In this document: positions 23,981 through 31,396 of the stretch, piece by piece
Layout: each line of letters opens with the position of its first letter
How positions within the stretch are numbered: position 1 is the first letter of the stretch
Source of the DNA: Nocardia pseudobrasiliensis NBRC 108224
GTDB taxonomy: Bacteria; Actinomycetota; Actinomycetes; Mycobacteriales; Mycobacteriaceae
DNA length: 50,330 bases
Assembly (NCBI RefSeq): GCF_001613105.1
Contig: NZ_BDBS01000068.1
Span: forward strand, 1 to 50,330
Reading direction: 5' to 3'
Program-made: the position numbers and the translations under genes
The notes under the pieces: generated by a model
Told to the model about the DNA's origin: nothing
Database searches by the model: none
The model's input: only the letters and a program-made list of their open reading frames with translations

Positions 23981-25348
23981 ATGGAACCTATGACCGAGAC
24001 CTATACCGAGCCGATCGCCGCACCCTCGGGCGAGCGGTCCGGCCGCGTGGCGCGCACCTTCCTGCGCGCCCCCTTCCAGGCCCGCACCTGGAAGGAGTTC
24101 GCCTATCTGCTGGTCGTCATGGTGCTGGGCGGATTCGCGATGCTCTACATCCTCATGATGTATCCCATCAGCGCCGGGGCCTCGATCTTCCTGCTCGGCA
24201 TCCCGCTCGCGGCGGTGCTGCTGGGCGGTCGGGTCTGGGGACGGATCTATCGCACGCTGTCGGGCGCGCTGCTGGACACCCCGATTCCCGCGCCGCCGCC
24301 GTTCCAGCCGCGGCCGGGGCTGTTCGGCTGGTTCCGCAGCGTCTTCACCGATCTCACCTCGTGGCGCGCGCTGGTCTTCCTGGTGGCCGAGGTCGCCCTC
24401 GGCTTCTTCGGCGGCTACGTGATCATGGTGACCATCGCGATGACGGTGTTCACCGCGATCTCGGTGGTTCCGTGGGCGCTGGCGAATCCGACCAATGTCG
24501 ACGCCGAGGGCAACGTCCATCATTCGCTGGCCCAGTTCGGCGACTACTACATCGACACCTGGCCCCGGGCCCTGGGCATGTCCGCGGTCGGCGTATTGGC
24601 CTGCTTCCTGCTGCCGTGGCTGATCCGGGGCGTCTGCTGGGTGCACCGGCTGCTGACCCTGGCCCTGTTGACGCCCACCGCGCGCGATCGCCGCATGATC
24701 GAACTGCAGGAGAGCCGCCGGGTCGCCGTCGAGGATTCCGCCGCCACTCTGCGCCGACTCGAACGCGATCTGCACGACGGCACCCAGGCCCGGCTGGTCA
24801 CCATCGCCATGACCCTGGGCCGCGCCGAGGAGCGCATCGCCGAGGGCGCCGACGCCGCGACCCTGATCGCCGACGCCCGGGCCAGTTCCAAGGAGGCCAT
24901 CACCGAACTGCGGGAGCTGGTGCGTGGAATCCATCCGCCCGCATTGGAATTGGGCCTGGAACCGGCGCTGGAAACCCTCGCGGCCCGCTGCGCGATACCG
25001 GTCGAGCTGCGGATGCATCTGACCCGGCGGCCGTCCCCCGCGATCGAGGCCATCGCCTACTTCTCGGTCGCCGAACTGCTCACCAATGTCGTCAAACACG
25101 CCGGGGCCGAACGGGCCTGGGTCACGGTGCTGCCCGCCGAGGCGGGCGCCATGGCCGTCGCCGTGCGCGACAACGGCCGCGGCGGCGTCCTGCAGCCCAC
25201 CGCGCCGAATGGGGAGGCCGTTGTGGCGGGCGGACTTTCGGGCCTGGCCGCGCGTGCCCGCGCGGTGGACGGCAACCTGACCGTGGACAGCCCGGTGGGC
25301 GGTCCGACCGTCGTCACCCTGACCCTTCCGATTGCGGGGCCACAATGA
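23981..25348 (+). CDS. NarL-class sensor histidine kinase with putative-sensor (PF13796-like) membrane domain
   Basis: About 455 residues. The N-terminal half is a four-helix membrane sensor (FAYLLVVMVLGGFAMLYILM; ASIFLLGIPLAAVLLGGR; ALVFLVAEVALGFFGGYVIM; ALGMSAVGVLACFLLPWLI) resembling the PF13796 sensor. A HisKA_3 dimerisation helix follows, with the phospho-acceptor His at about 265 in RDLHDGTQARL. The ATPase domain contains ELLTNVVKHAGA and DNGRGG. ATG 23981 or ATG 23990 could be the start. The stop overlaps the start of the response regulator in an ATGA. The signal is likely envelope stress or a membrane-active compound, by analogy with similar kinases. Confidence 0.88.
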   Translation: MEPMTETYTEPIAAPSGERSGRVARTFLRAPFQARTWKEFAYLLVVMVLGGFAMLYILMMYPISAGASIFLLGIPLAAVLLGGRVWGRIYRTLSGALLDTPIPAPPPFQPRPGLFGWFRSVFTDLTSWRALVFLVAEVALGFFGGYVIMVTIAMTVFTAISVVPWALANPTNVDAEGNVHHSLAQFGDYYIDTWPRALGMSAVGVLACFLLPWLIRGVCWVHRLLTLALLTPTARDRRMIELQESRRVAVEDSAATLRRLERDLHDGTQARLVTIAMTLGRAEERIAEGADAATLIADARASSKEAITELRELVRGIHPPALELGLEPALETLAARCAIPVELRMHLTRRPSPAIEAIAYFSVAELLTNVVKHAGAERAWVTVLPAEAGAMAVAVRDNGRGGVLQPTAPNGEAVVAGGLSGLAARARAVDGNLTVDSPVGGPTVVTLTLPIAGPQ

Positions 25349-26007
25349 ACGCACCAGCAAAGCCACTGCGCATCGTGATCGCCGAGGACAGCGCTATCCT
25401 GCGCGACGGGCTGGCCGGACTGCTGACCGACCGCGGCCACGAGGTGGTCGACATGGTCGGCGACGCAACCCGATTGAGCGAGGTCATCGCCGAACACCGG
25501 CCCGATGTGGCGGTGGTCGATGTACGGATGCCGCCGACGTTCACCGACGAGGGCCTGCTGGCCGCCATCGAACTGCGCCGGAAATTCCCCGAGACCGGGG
25601 TGCTGGTGTTCTCGCAGTGGGTCGAAACCCGCTATGCCACCGAACTTCTCGCGGGCGGTGCGAACGGGGTCGGCTATCTGCTCAAGGACCGGGTCGCCGA
25701 CGTCCGGGAATTCGTCGACGCGCTGCGCCGGGTCGCGACCGGCGGCACGGCCCTGGATCCGGAAGTGGTGAGTCAGCTGATGGGCGCCGCACGACAACAG
25801 GATTCGCTGGCCCGGCTGACCCCGCGCGAACGCGAGGTACTCGAACTCATGGCCCAGGGCCTGTCCAATGCGGCGATCGCCAACGCGCTGACCGTCACCG
25901 AGCGCGCGGTCGAGAAGCATATCGGCAATATCTTCCTGAAATTGGAGCTGCCGCCGTCGGATCTGCATCACCGCCGGGTGCTCGCGGTATTGCGGCTCAA
26001 GTCGTGA
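25345..26007 (+). CDS. NarL/LuxR-family response regulator
   Basis: A 220-residue partner of the upstream kinase. The receiver domain has acidic residues E14-D15, phospho-acceptor Asp 59 in VAVVDVRMPP and the conserved Lys in GYLLKDRV. The C-terminal LuxR helix-turn-helix reads LTPREREVLELMAQGLSNAA and ALTVTERAVEKHIGNIFLKL. Coupled by the ATGA overlap at 25345-25348. Target genes are unknown; the small membrane gene 55 bp downstream is the closest candidate. Confidence 0.93.
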   Translation: MNAPAKPLRIVIAEDSAILRDGLAGLLTDRGHEVVDMVGDATRLSEVIAEHRPDVAVVDVRMPPTFTDEGLLAAIELRRKFPETGVLVFSQWVETRYATELLAGGANGVGYLLKDRVADVREFVDALRRVATGGTALDPEVVSQLMGAARQQDSLARLTPREREVLELMAQGLSNAAIANALTVTERAVEKHIGNIFLKLELPPSDLHHRRVLAVLRLKS

Positions 26008-26062
26008 ACACCGGCCCCACACCGCGCCTATCCTGGAGTTCCGGAAGCGGTGGAGGGGTCTC

Positions 26063-26509
26063 ATGGACCACACACGCATTCTTCGCACCGTGCTCGGCGT
26101 GACCGTCGGGTACCTGGTTCTGCTCGCGTTCTGGCTCGGCTGGATCGTGCGTCACACGCCGCCCGGCACGTGGCCGTTCCAACTGATCGCGCTGGTCGGC
26201 GCGTTCGGATCCTGTGTCGGCCTCGGCCTGCTACTGGCCCAGCGTCCCACCCGCGCCGACCGCCGCCTGCTGCGCCACGGGCTCGAGGGCTGGGCGACCA
26301 TCGAGGCGATCCACCCGCTCGAACCCACCGACCATCACACCGAACTGGCCGAACTGGATCTGCGCCTGACCGTACCGGGCTCGGAAAGTTACCGCGGCAC
26401 CATCGTCTTCGACGTTGCCCCGATCGATCGACCGAGAATCATTGTCGGAGAGACCATTTCGATCCGGGTGGACCCCTCCGACCGCGACCGCATCATGCTC
26501 TGTCTGTGA
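26063..26509 (+). CDS. Small two-helix membrane protein, unknown function
   Basis: A 148-residue protein with two N-terminal membrane helices (TVLGVTVGYLVLLAFWLGWI and LIALVGAFGSCVGLGLLLAQ). A soluble beta-rich tail follows (GWATIEAIHPLEPTDHHTEL, then ISIRVDPSDRDRIMLCL), reminiscent of DUF3592-type membrane-anchored domains though I cannot assign it firmly. GGAGGGG precedes the ATG by about 5 bases. It follows the two-component genes in the same direction and could be part of their output. It overlaps the convergent lysoplasmalogenase-like gene by 17 bp at the 3' end. Confidence 0.65.
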   Translation: MDHTRILRTVLGVTVGYLVLLAFWLGWIVRHTPPGTWPFQLIALVGAFGSCVGLGLLLAQRPTRADRRLLRHGLEGWATIEAIHPLEPTDHHTELAELDLRLTVPGSESYRGTIVFDVAPIDRPRIIVGETISIRVDPSDRDRIMLCL

Positions 26510-27194
26510 CTTCGTGGACGCGCGGATCGGTCAGCAGGTACTGGGCCGCGGCATAGGTCGACAGGATCACACTCTCGGTCACCCGCCGGGACCGCGCACC
26601 CCGGGCGAACAGGCGACGCAGGACGATCAGACCGTCGGAGACGGTGAACAGCAGCGCGCCCACGCCGAGGCGACTGCGCGGGTCGCGGGACGGGATATTG
26701 GTTCCCGCAATGTTTTCGGCCCCAGGCGCCAGTCGCGGATCGGAGGCGAGTACGGCCGCCGTCCCGAGTGTCACTCCGTAGGACGACAGCGGCACAGCCA
26801 GATTCGGGGCCTTGGCCCGTAGCAGCCCGGCCGCACCGAGCCAGGCCGCCAGGCGCGGCACGGCCACCCGCACCCGCGGCCGCGCGCCGCGGCGCAACCA
26901 CAGCGCCGAATATCCGGCCTGCATCACCGCGAAAGACGATGCGCCCGCGACCAATCGCCGATCGTCGTCGGGATCTATCAACAGCACGTCACCGACCGTC
27001 GCGGCGGCCAGCGATCCGAGCAGCAGGGTCCGATCCGCCGGGGCGAGCGCGCGACCGCCGTGCAGCGCATCGGCCGCCAGCAGCGGCATCAGCAGCGGTT
27101 TCGAAAACCACTGCAGCCGTTCGCGACCGCTGACCGCGCCGTAGACCGTGACCAGCGCGGCGCCGACGTAGGCCGCGCGAAAGGGACGAACCAT
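26493..27194 (-). CDS. YhhN/lysoplasmalogenase-like membrane protein
   Basis: A 233-residue polytopic membrane protein with the YhhN-family features WFSKPLLMPLLAADALHGG, LLLGSLAAATVGDVLLI (the Asp is the conserved one in this family), and an end with LLFTVSDGLIVLRRLF followed by VILSTYAAAQYLL. Animal members (TMEM86) hydrolyse the vinyl-ether bond of lysoplasmalogen; bacterial function is mostly untested. Six bases separate it from the upstream KAS III gene, so the two probably form an operon. Confidence 0.75.
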   Translation of the reverse strand: MVRPFRAAYVGAALVTVYGAVSGRERLQWFSKPLLMPLLAADALHGGRALAPADRTLLLGSLAAATVGDVLLIDPDDDRRLVAGASSFAVMQAGYSALWLRRGARPRVRVAVPRLAAWLGAAGLLRAKAPNLAVPLSSYGVTLGTAAVLASDPRLAPGAENIAGTNIPSRDPRSRLGVGALLFTVSDGLIVLRRLFARGARSRRVTESVILSTYAAAQYLLTDPRVHEVTDRA

Positions 27195-27200
27195 CGGCGA

Positions 27201-28259
27201 TCAGAAGCTCGGCTCGGCGGGCGCGGGCGGCAGCGTGACCACCTGACCGGCGTAGCTGAGTCCGGCGCCGAAGCCGAGGACCAGGGCCAGCTGCCCGCCC
27301 TTGGCCTTGCCGGTCACCAGCATCTCCTCCATGGCCAACGGAATCGAGGCGGCCGAGGTGTTGCCGGTGTTCTCGATATCGTTGGCCATCGGAATATCGT
27401 CGGCGAGGCCGAGATTCTTCTTCATCAGCTCGTTGATCCGGGCATTGGCCTGATGCGGGATGAAGACCTCGATATCGTCGATGGCCACCCCGGACACCTC
27501 GAGCGCGGTGGACAGCGCCCGCGGCAGCGTGACCGCCGCCCAGCGGAACACCCGCTGCCCCTCCATCCGCAGCGACATCCGGCCGATTGGCTCGATCGCC
27601 GGATCGGTGCCCTGCATGGCCTGGGCCTTGTTCATGAATTCGAGGAAGTCGACATCCTGCGAGATCGCCTCGGCGTTCTCGCCGTCACTGCCCCATACCG
27701 TCGGGGAGATGCCGTTCTCCTCGCTCGGCCCGACCAGCACCGCGCCCGCACCGTCGCCGAAGATCATCGCGGTGCCGCGGTCGGTCGGGTCGAGGCCGAC
27801 GGTCATCGTCTCCGCGCCGATCACCAGCACGTACTCCGAGGATCCGGCGCGGATCAGATCGGCGGCCACCCCGAGGGCATAGCCGAATCCGCCGCAGCCG
27901 GAGGTCAGGTCGAAGGCGGGAATGCCATTGATACCGAGGTCGTATGCCACCGAGGGCGCGCCGTGCGGAGTCAGTTTCAACCAGCTGGAGGTGGCCAGGA
28001 TAACGGCGCCGATCTTGGTCCGGTCGACGCCGCTGTTGCTGATCGCCCGCTCACCCGCGGCCGCCGCGATCGAGCGCAGGGTCTCCTCACCACTGATCCA
28101 GCGGCGGTTGCGGATGCCGGTGCGCTCGAAGATCCATTCCGGAGTCGAGTCGAGAACCTCACACACCTCGGCGTTGCTGACAATGCGCTTGGGTCGGTAG
28201 GCGCCGATGCCGAGCATCGCGACATTCTGGCGACCCCTGTTCACTGCAATGCTCACCAC
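27201..28259 (-). CDS. 3-oxoacyl-ACP synthase III family protein (KAS III)
   Basis: A 352-residue thiolase-fold condensing enzyme with the KAS III triad: Cys 122 in DLTSGCGGFGYAL, His 269 in FIPHQANARI and Asn 300 in NTGNTSAAS. The family condenses an acyl-CoA starter with malonyl-ACP. Compared with E. coli FabH (317 residues) it has an N-terminal extension and an acidic insertion around 180-215. M. tuberculosis FabH (Rv0533c) is not in this neighbourhood, so this may be a second or specialised enzyme; a housekeeping fabH role is not excluded. It starts at a GTG (28259) and lies upstream of the YhhN-like gene. Confidence 0.82.
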   Translation of the reverse strand: MVSIAVNRGRQNVAMLGIGAYRPKRIVSNAEVCEVLDSTPEWIFERTGIRNRRWISGEETLRSIAAAAGERAISNSGVDRTKIGAVILATSSWLKLTPHGAPSVAYDLGINGIPAFDLTSGCGGFGYALGVAADLIRAGSSEYVLVIGAETMTVGLDPTDRGTAMIFGDGAGAVLVGPSEENGISPTVWGSDGENAEAISQDVDFLEFMNKAQAMQGTDPAIEPIGRMSLRMEGQRVFRWAAVTLPRALSTALEVSGVAIDDIEVFIPHQANARINELMKKNLGLADDIPMANDIENTGNTSAASIPLAMEEMLVTGKAKGGQLALVLGFGAGLSYAGQVVTLPPAPAEPSF

Positions 28260-28391
28260 GGTGCCTCACACGACCCTTCACCACTGACGGACCAACAGCG
28301 TCCAGGCTAACCCAGCCCGTCGGGTTGGCCCAGCGCGTGATGCGCTTCTCACGCCGGGCCGCAGACGCCGTCGGCCCAGCGCAGGAGGGGT

Positions 28392-28937
28392 TCAGCCGAG
28401 GGAAAGATCCTTCAGGCTCAGGATCGAGCGGTACTCCAGACCCTCCGCGGCGATCACTTGATCGGCGCCGGTCTCGCGGTCCACGACGGTCGCCACGCCG
28501 ACCACCGTCGCCCCGGCGTCGCGCAGCGCGCGCACGGCGGTCAGCGGGGAGTTGCCGGTTGTTGTCGTATCCTCCACCACCAGAACGCGTTTGCCGGCGA
28601 CATCGGGACCCTCGATCTGACGCTGCATGCCGTGGGTCTTGGCGGCCTTGCGAACCACGAACGCGTCCAGCGGACGACCGGGCGCGTGCAGGACGGCCAG
28701 TGCCACCGGATCGGCGCCCATGGTGAGTCCGCCCACGGCGTCGAACTCCCAGTCCGACACCAGCTCCCGCAGCAGTTTGCCGATCAGCGGGGCGGCCTGA
28801 TGCTGCAGGGTGGCCCGGCGCAGGTCGACGTAGTAGTCGGCCTCCTTACCCGATGACAGGATGACCTTGCCGTGTACGACGGCGAGCTCGCGGACGAGCT
28901 CGGCCAATCTATCTCGGTCCGCGGTCGACTCGATCAT
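28392..28937 (-). CDS. pyrE: Orotate phosphoribosyltransferase
   Basis: A 181-residue enzyme converting orotate and PRPP to OMP in pyrimidine synthesis. The PRPP-binding motif VLVVEDTTTTGNSPL is near residues 115-130, and KEADYYVDLRRATL and GGLTMGADPVA are typical upstream elements. The frame stays open upstream, but ATG 28937 has GGAAGGA six bases before it and matches the family start; the extension is instead a remnant of another gene. In M. tuberculosis pyrE (Rv0382c) is likewise close to Rv0383c and clpB. Confidence 0.95.
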   Translation of the reverse strand: MIESTADRDRLAELVRELAVVHGKVILSSGKEADYYVDLRRATLQHQAAPLIGKLLRELVSDWEFDAVGGLTMGADPVALAVLHAPGRPLDAFVVRKAAKTHGMQRQIEGPDVAGKRVLVVEDTTTTGNSPLTAVRALRDAGATVVGVATVVDRETGADQVIAAEGLEYRSILSLKDLSLG

Positions 28938-28973
28938 GTTCAATCCTTCCGGATGCGTTGAAGATGCCTCGGT

Positions 28974-29301
28974 TGAGGCGGCCCTGAAGGACCGCGGGAG
29001 CAGTCCGGCGACCGCCGTCAGCGCTTTGTACTGCACACCGGGCACGCTGATCACCCGGTTCTTCTCCAGGTCGCCGAGCCACAACGGTTTCGGCAGCGAC
29101 GACACCTCGATACCGGCACGCCGGTGGAATTCGGTGCGCACGCCCGGCTGGTTCCGCGGCCGGGCCCTCGGTAAAGAATATGACGTGGGCCTCGGCGGCC
29201 CCGTAGCCGATCATCGCGGGCAGCGCCGCGCGCGTGAGTTCCATCACGGCGGTGGCATTCAGCGCCGACCGGACCCGCGGGACATGCGCCTGCCCGATGT
29301 C
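28974..29301 (-). pseudogene. Decayed short-chain dehydrogenase/reductase (SDR) gene
   Basis: Two pieces of an SDR survive in different frames. Piece one (about 29301-29155) reads VRSALNATAVMELTRAALPAM and then HVIFFTEG, the helix and strand leading to the catalytic serine. Piece two (29141-28974) reads VRTEFHRRAGIEVSSLPKPL, then DLEKNRVISVPGVQYKALTA and VAGLLPRSF, typical of the SDR C-terminus. The Tyr-x3-Lys region between them, the nucleotide-binding N-terminus and part of the C-terminal helix are missing. Total surviving length is about 100 of an expected 230-270 codons. No intact frame covers it. Confidence 0.7.
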
Positions 29302-29366
29302 TGAGGCGGGGGCGGTGACCTGTGCGACGGGTCGGGAGGTGCCGGGCAGACGCGCGGCGGGTGGGG

Positions 29367-30422
29367 TCACCGGGGTGCGGGGCCCTGATACGGGCGGAAT
29401 CCGGGATGGAACGGTCCCCCGGGTCGATCGGGGAGCTCGTCCTCGACGAAGGTGTCCTCGAATTCGTCCGCGCCCGCCTCGTCGTCGTCGGGCAGTTCCT
29501 CGGCCGGTGGCCAATTGCGCCGAACGCGGTTGCGGGGATCGGGTACGACGGCCAGCGCGGGACGGCGCGGGGGCTCCGAATCGGATTCGCCCGCAATGTC
29601 TTTGACCAGCGGGGTGTAGTCCTCGGCGTCCTCGTCGCGGTATTCGTAGCGGTAGTTGTCGTCGTAATCGGGCTCGGGTTCGGGCGATTGCGGCGGCAGG
29701 ACGCGGGCGGCTCCGGCCGGGTGGGCGGGGGCCCCCTCCGGTTCGGGGGTCGCGGCGGCGCGGGGGCGCGGTTCGTGGCTCTCGGCCTCACCGCGGCCGT
29801 GATCACCGGCCACCGGCGGCAGCACATGCAGCAGACCCGACAGCCGCAGCACCACATCGATGGCAGCCTCCCAGTCCTTGGCGGAGGTGCCCACCGGAAG
29901 CATGCCCAGGGTCCAATTGCCCTCGCTCCACAGCTGCTGCACCGACTCCGGGAGGGTTTCGATGAAGGCGACCATGCGCTGATCGACGGCGTGGCGGGCG
30001 ATATCGGGATTGGTGGCGAACACGACCCGATCGCCGATCGCGCCGAGCAGTTCCAGATCGGCGTCCTTGGGCGGCGCGGCGGTCTTCAGCCGTAGGTCGA
30101 TATCGATATCGGAACCGATCTGGCGACGCACCGCGACCAGGGTCGCCGCATCCTCCAGATCGAACAGCACGAACTTCTCGCCGCGGCGGTTACCGGAGAC
30201 CACGTCGACCGCGGAGAGGTAGCCGAGTTTGGCCATCGCACCCCGCCGCCAGGTCGAGGCCAGCGACGGCTCCACCGAGACATAGGTGTAGCCCTGCGAT
30301 TTCGCCCACACCTGACGCACGTGACCGGTCCGCTGTCGCTGGAGCCGATCGAAATACAGCAGCACGATCGCACCAACCAGTGCGATCGCCGCCAGCCCGA
30401 ACCACATCGCCGTCATCGCCAT
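29367..30422 (-). CDS. Membrane-anchored conserved protein (Rv0383c-like)
   Basis: A 351-residue protein with one N-terminal helix (MWFGLAAIALVGAIVLLYF). A folded domain spans about 30-200 (VWAKSQGYTYVSVEPSLAST, GEKFVLFDLEDAATLVAVRR, RHAVDQRMVAFIETLPES). A long acidic, proline-rich tail from about 220 contains YDDNYRYEYRDEDAEDY and DDDEAGADEFEDTFVEDE, presumably disordered. Position between pyrE and clpB matches Rv0383c, annotated as a possible secreted protein; the tail makes this one longer. ATG 30422 is chosen because it starts just before the helix. Function unknown. Confidence 0.72.
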   Translation of the reverse strand: MAMTAMWFGLAAIALVGAIVLLYFDRLQRQRTGHVRQVWAKSQGYTYVSVEPSLASTWRRGAMAKLGYLSAVDVVSGNRRGEKFVLFDLEDAATLVAVRRQIGSDIDIDLRLKTAAPPKDADLELLGAIGDRVVFATNPDIARHAVDQRMVAFIETLPESVQQLWSEGNWTLGMLPVGTSAKDWEAAIDVVLRLSGLLHVLPPVAGDHGRGEAESHEPRPRAAATPEPEGAPAHPAGAARVLPPQSPEPEPDYDDNYRYEYRDEDAEDYTPLVKDIAGESDSEPPRRPALAVVPDPRNRVRRNWPPAEELPDDDEAGADEFEDTFVEDELPDRPGGPFHPGFRPYQGPAPR

Positions 30423-30488
30423 CAAGCACGAGTCTAGAGCTACCGGTGTCCGCAGGGGGTCTCGCGGCACCCCGTGTTCGGGGCGGAA

Positions 30489-31304
30489 CTAGCGCGGACC
30501 GCTCAGGGCCGTGCTGATGATGATCTTCGCGAGGATCGAACCATCCGGGGACTTGTCACCCTGGACCACGACCATATCGCCGATGTGCAGGTCGGCAACC
30601 TTGCCCGAACCCGAGCTCACCACTTGGGTTTTCGAGTCGGTGTGCACGGTGACGGTCGCGCCGAGCAGTGAGTCGATGGTCAGCGTGGCGCCGTCGTTGG
30701 ACCTGATCGTGCCCATCGTGGCGCCGAGACTATCGATATCGCCGAGGCCCGGCAGCGGCGGCATACTCGGCTGGGTGCCGTTGGGGGTGCGCTGCGGCGG
30801 GATCACCGGAATTCGGGTGGGGACCGAGCGGGTGGTGGTGCCCGAGGCGGAGGTGCTGGTCGAATCGTTGCCAGCCAGCCACAGACCGAATGCGATTCCG
30901 CCCAGCACGACCACCGCGAAAAGCGCGAGGGTCAGCCCGATCCACAATCCCGTCCGTTTACGCCGGGGCGGCTGCACCGGCAGCCCCGTCGGACCGTAAG
31001 GCCCGCCCGGCGGCGGCGCACCGGGCGAGTTCCATTGCTGTTCATACCCTCCGGGCGCGCCGTATCCGCTCTCGTAGGCGCCCCACTGGGTGTCGTACGC
31101 GGGCATCTCCCGGGTGGCATTGGGTCCGGGCGGCTGCTCGAAGTATTGGGTCGGCTCGGCCGGACTGCTCCCGTACCCGTACGCATCCGAGTACTCCGAT
31201 GTGTGCCGTGGCACCTCGCCCGCCCGGCCCGGCACTCCGACCTGCTCGGTCGGCGCATCGGGCGAATCCGGTCGCTGCGCCCACGGGTCGCTCGGATTCG
31301 TCAT
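30489..31304 (-). CDS. DUF5666-domain single-pass membrane protein
   Basis: A 271-residue protein: a Pro/Gly/Tyr-rich cytoplasmic head (about 1-125, with PPGPNATREM and YESGYGAPGGYEQQW), a membrane helix (LWIGLTLALFAVVVLGGIAF), a Ser/Thr/Pro linker, and a C-terminal OB-like DUF5666 domain (MGTIRSNDGATLTIDSLLGA, TVTVHTDSKTQVV, DLHIGDMVVVQGD, DGSILAKIII). ATG 31304 removes an upstream arginine-rich extension. It lies downstream of clpB after a strong hairpin, so it likely has its own promoter. Function unknown; the domain is expected outside the membrane. Confidence 0.72.
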   Translation of the reverse strand: MTNPSDPWAQRPDSPDAPTEQVGVPGRAGEVPRHTSEYSDAYGYGSSPAEPTQYFEQPPGPNATREMPAYDTQWGAYESGYGAPGGYEQQWNSPGAPPPGGPYGPTGLPVQPPRRKRTGLWIGLTLALFAVVVLGGIAFGLWLAGNDSTSTSASGTTTRSVPTRIPVIPPQRTPNGTQPSMPPLPGLGDIDSLGATMGTIRSNDGATLTIDSLLGATVTVHTDSKTQVVSSGSGKVADLHIGDMVVVQGDKSPDGSILAKIIISTALSGPR

Positions 31305-31352
31305 GCGAACCAGGGTAGGTGCAGATGTCGAATACATGCCGTCTTTACACGT

Positions 31353-31390
31353 GGCGGGGCCTGGGGAGTGGCCAACCCCCAGACCCCGCC
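31353..31390 (-). terminator. Hairpin terminator after clpB
   Basis: GGCGGGG and CTGGGG (31353-31366, one base between) pair with CCCCAG and CCCCGCC (31377-31390), giving 13 pairs with one mismatch and a loop of about 10 bases, directly after the clpB stop on its strand. Confidence 0.7.
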
Positions 31391-31396
31391 GACGCC

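Noticed and set aside
28356..28377. GGGCCG/CGGCCC stem after pyrE
   Set aside because: Only 6 bp with a 10-base loop in very G+C-rich DNA; such stems are expected by chance.
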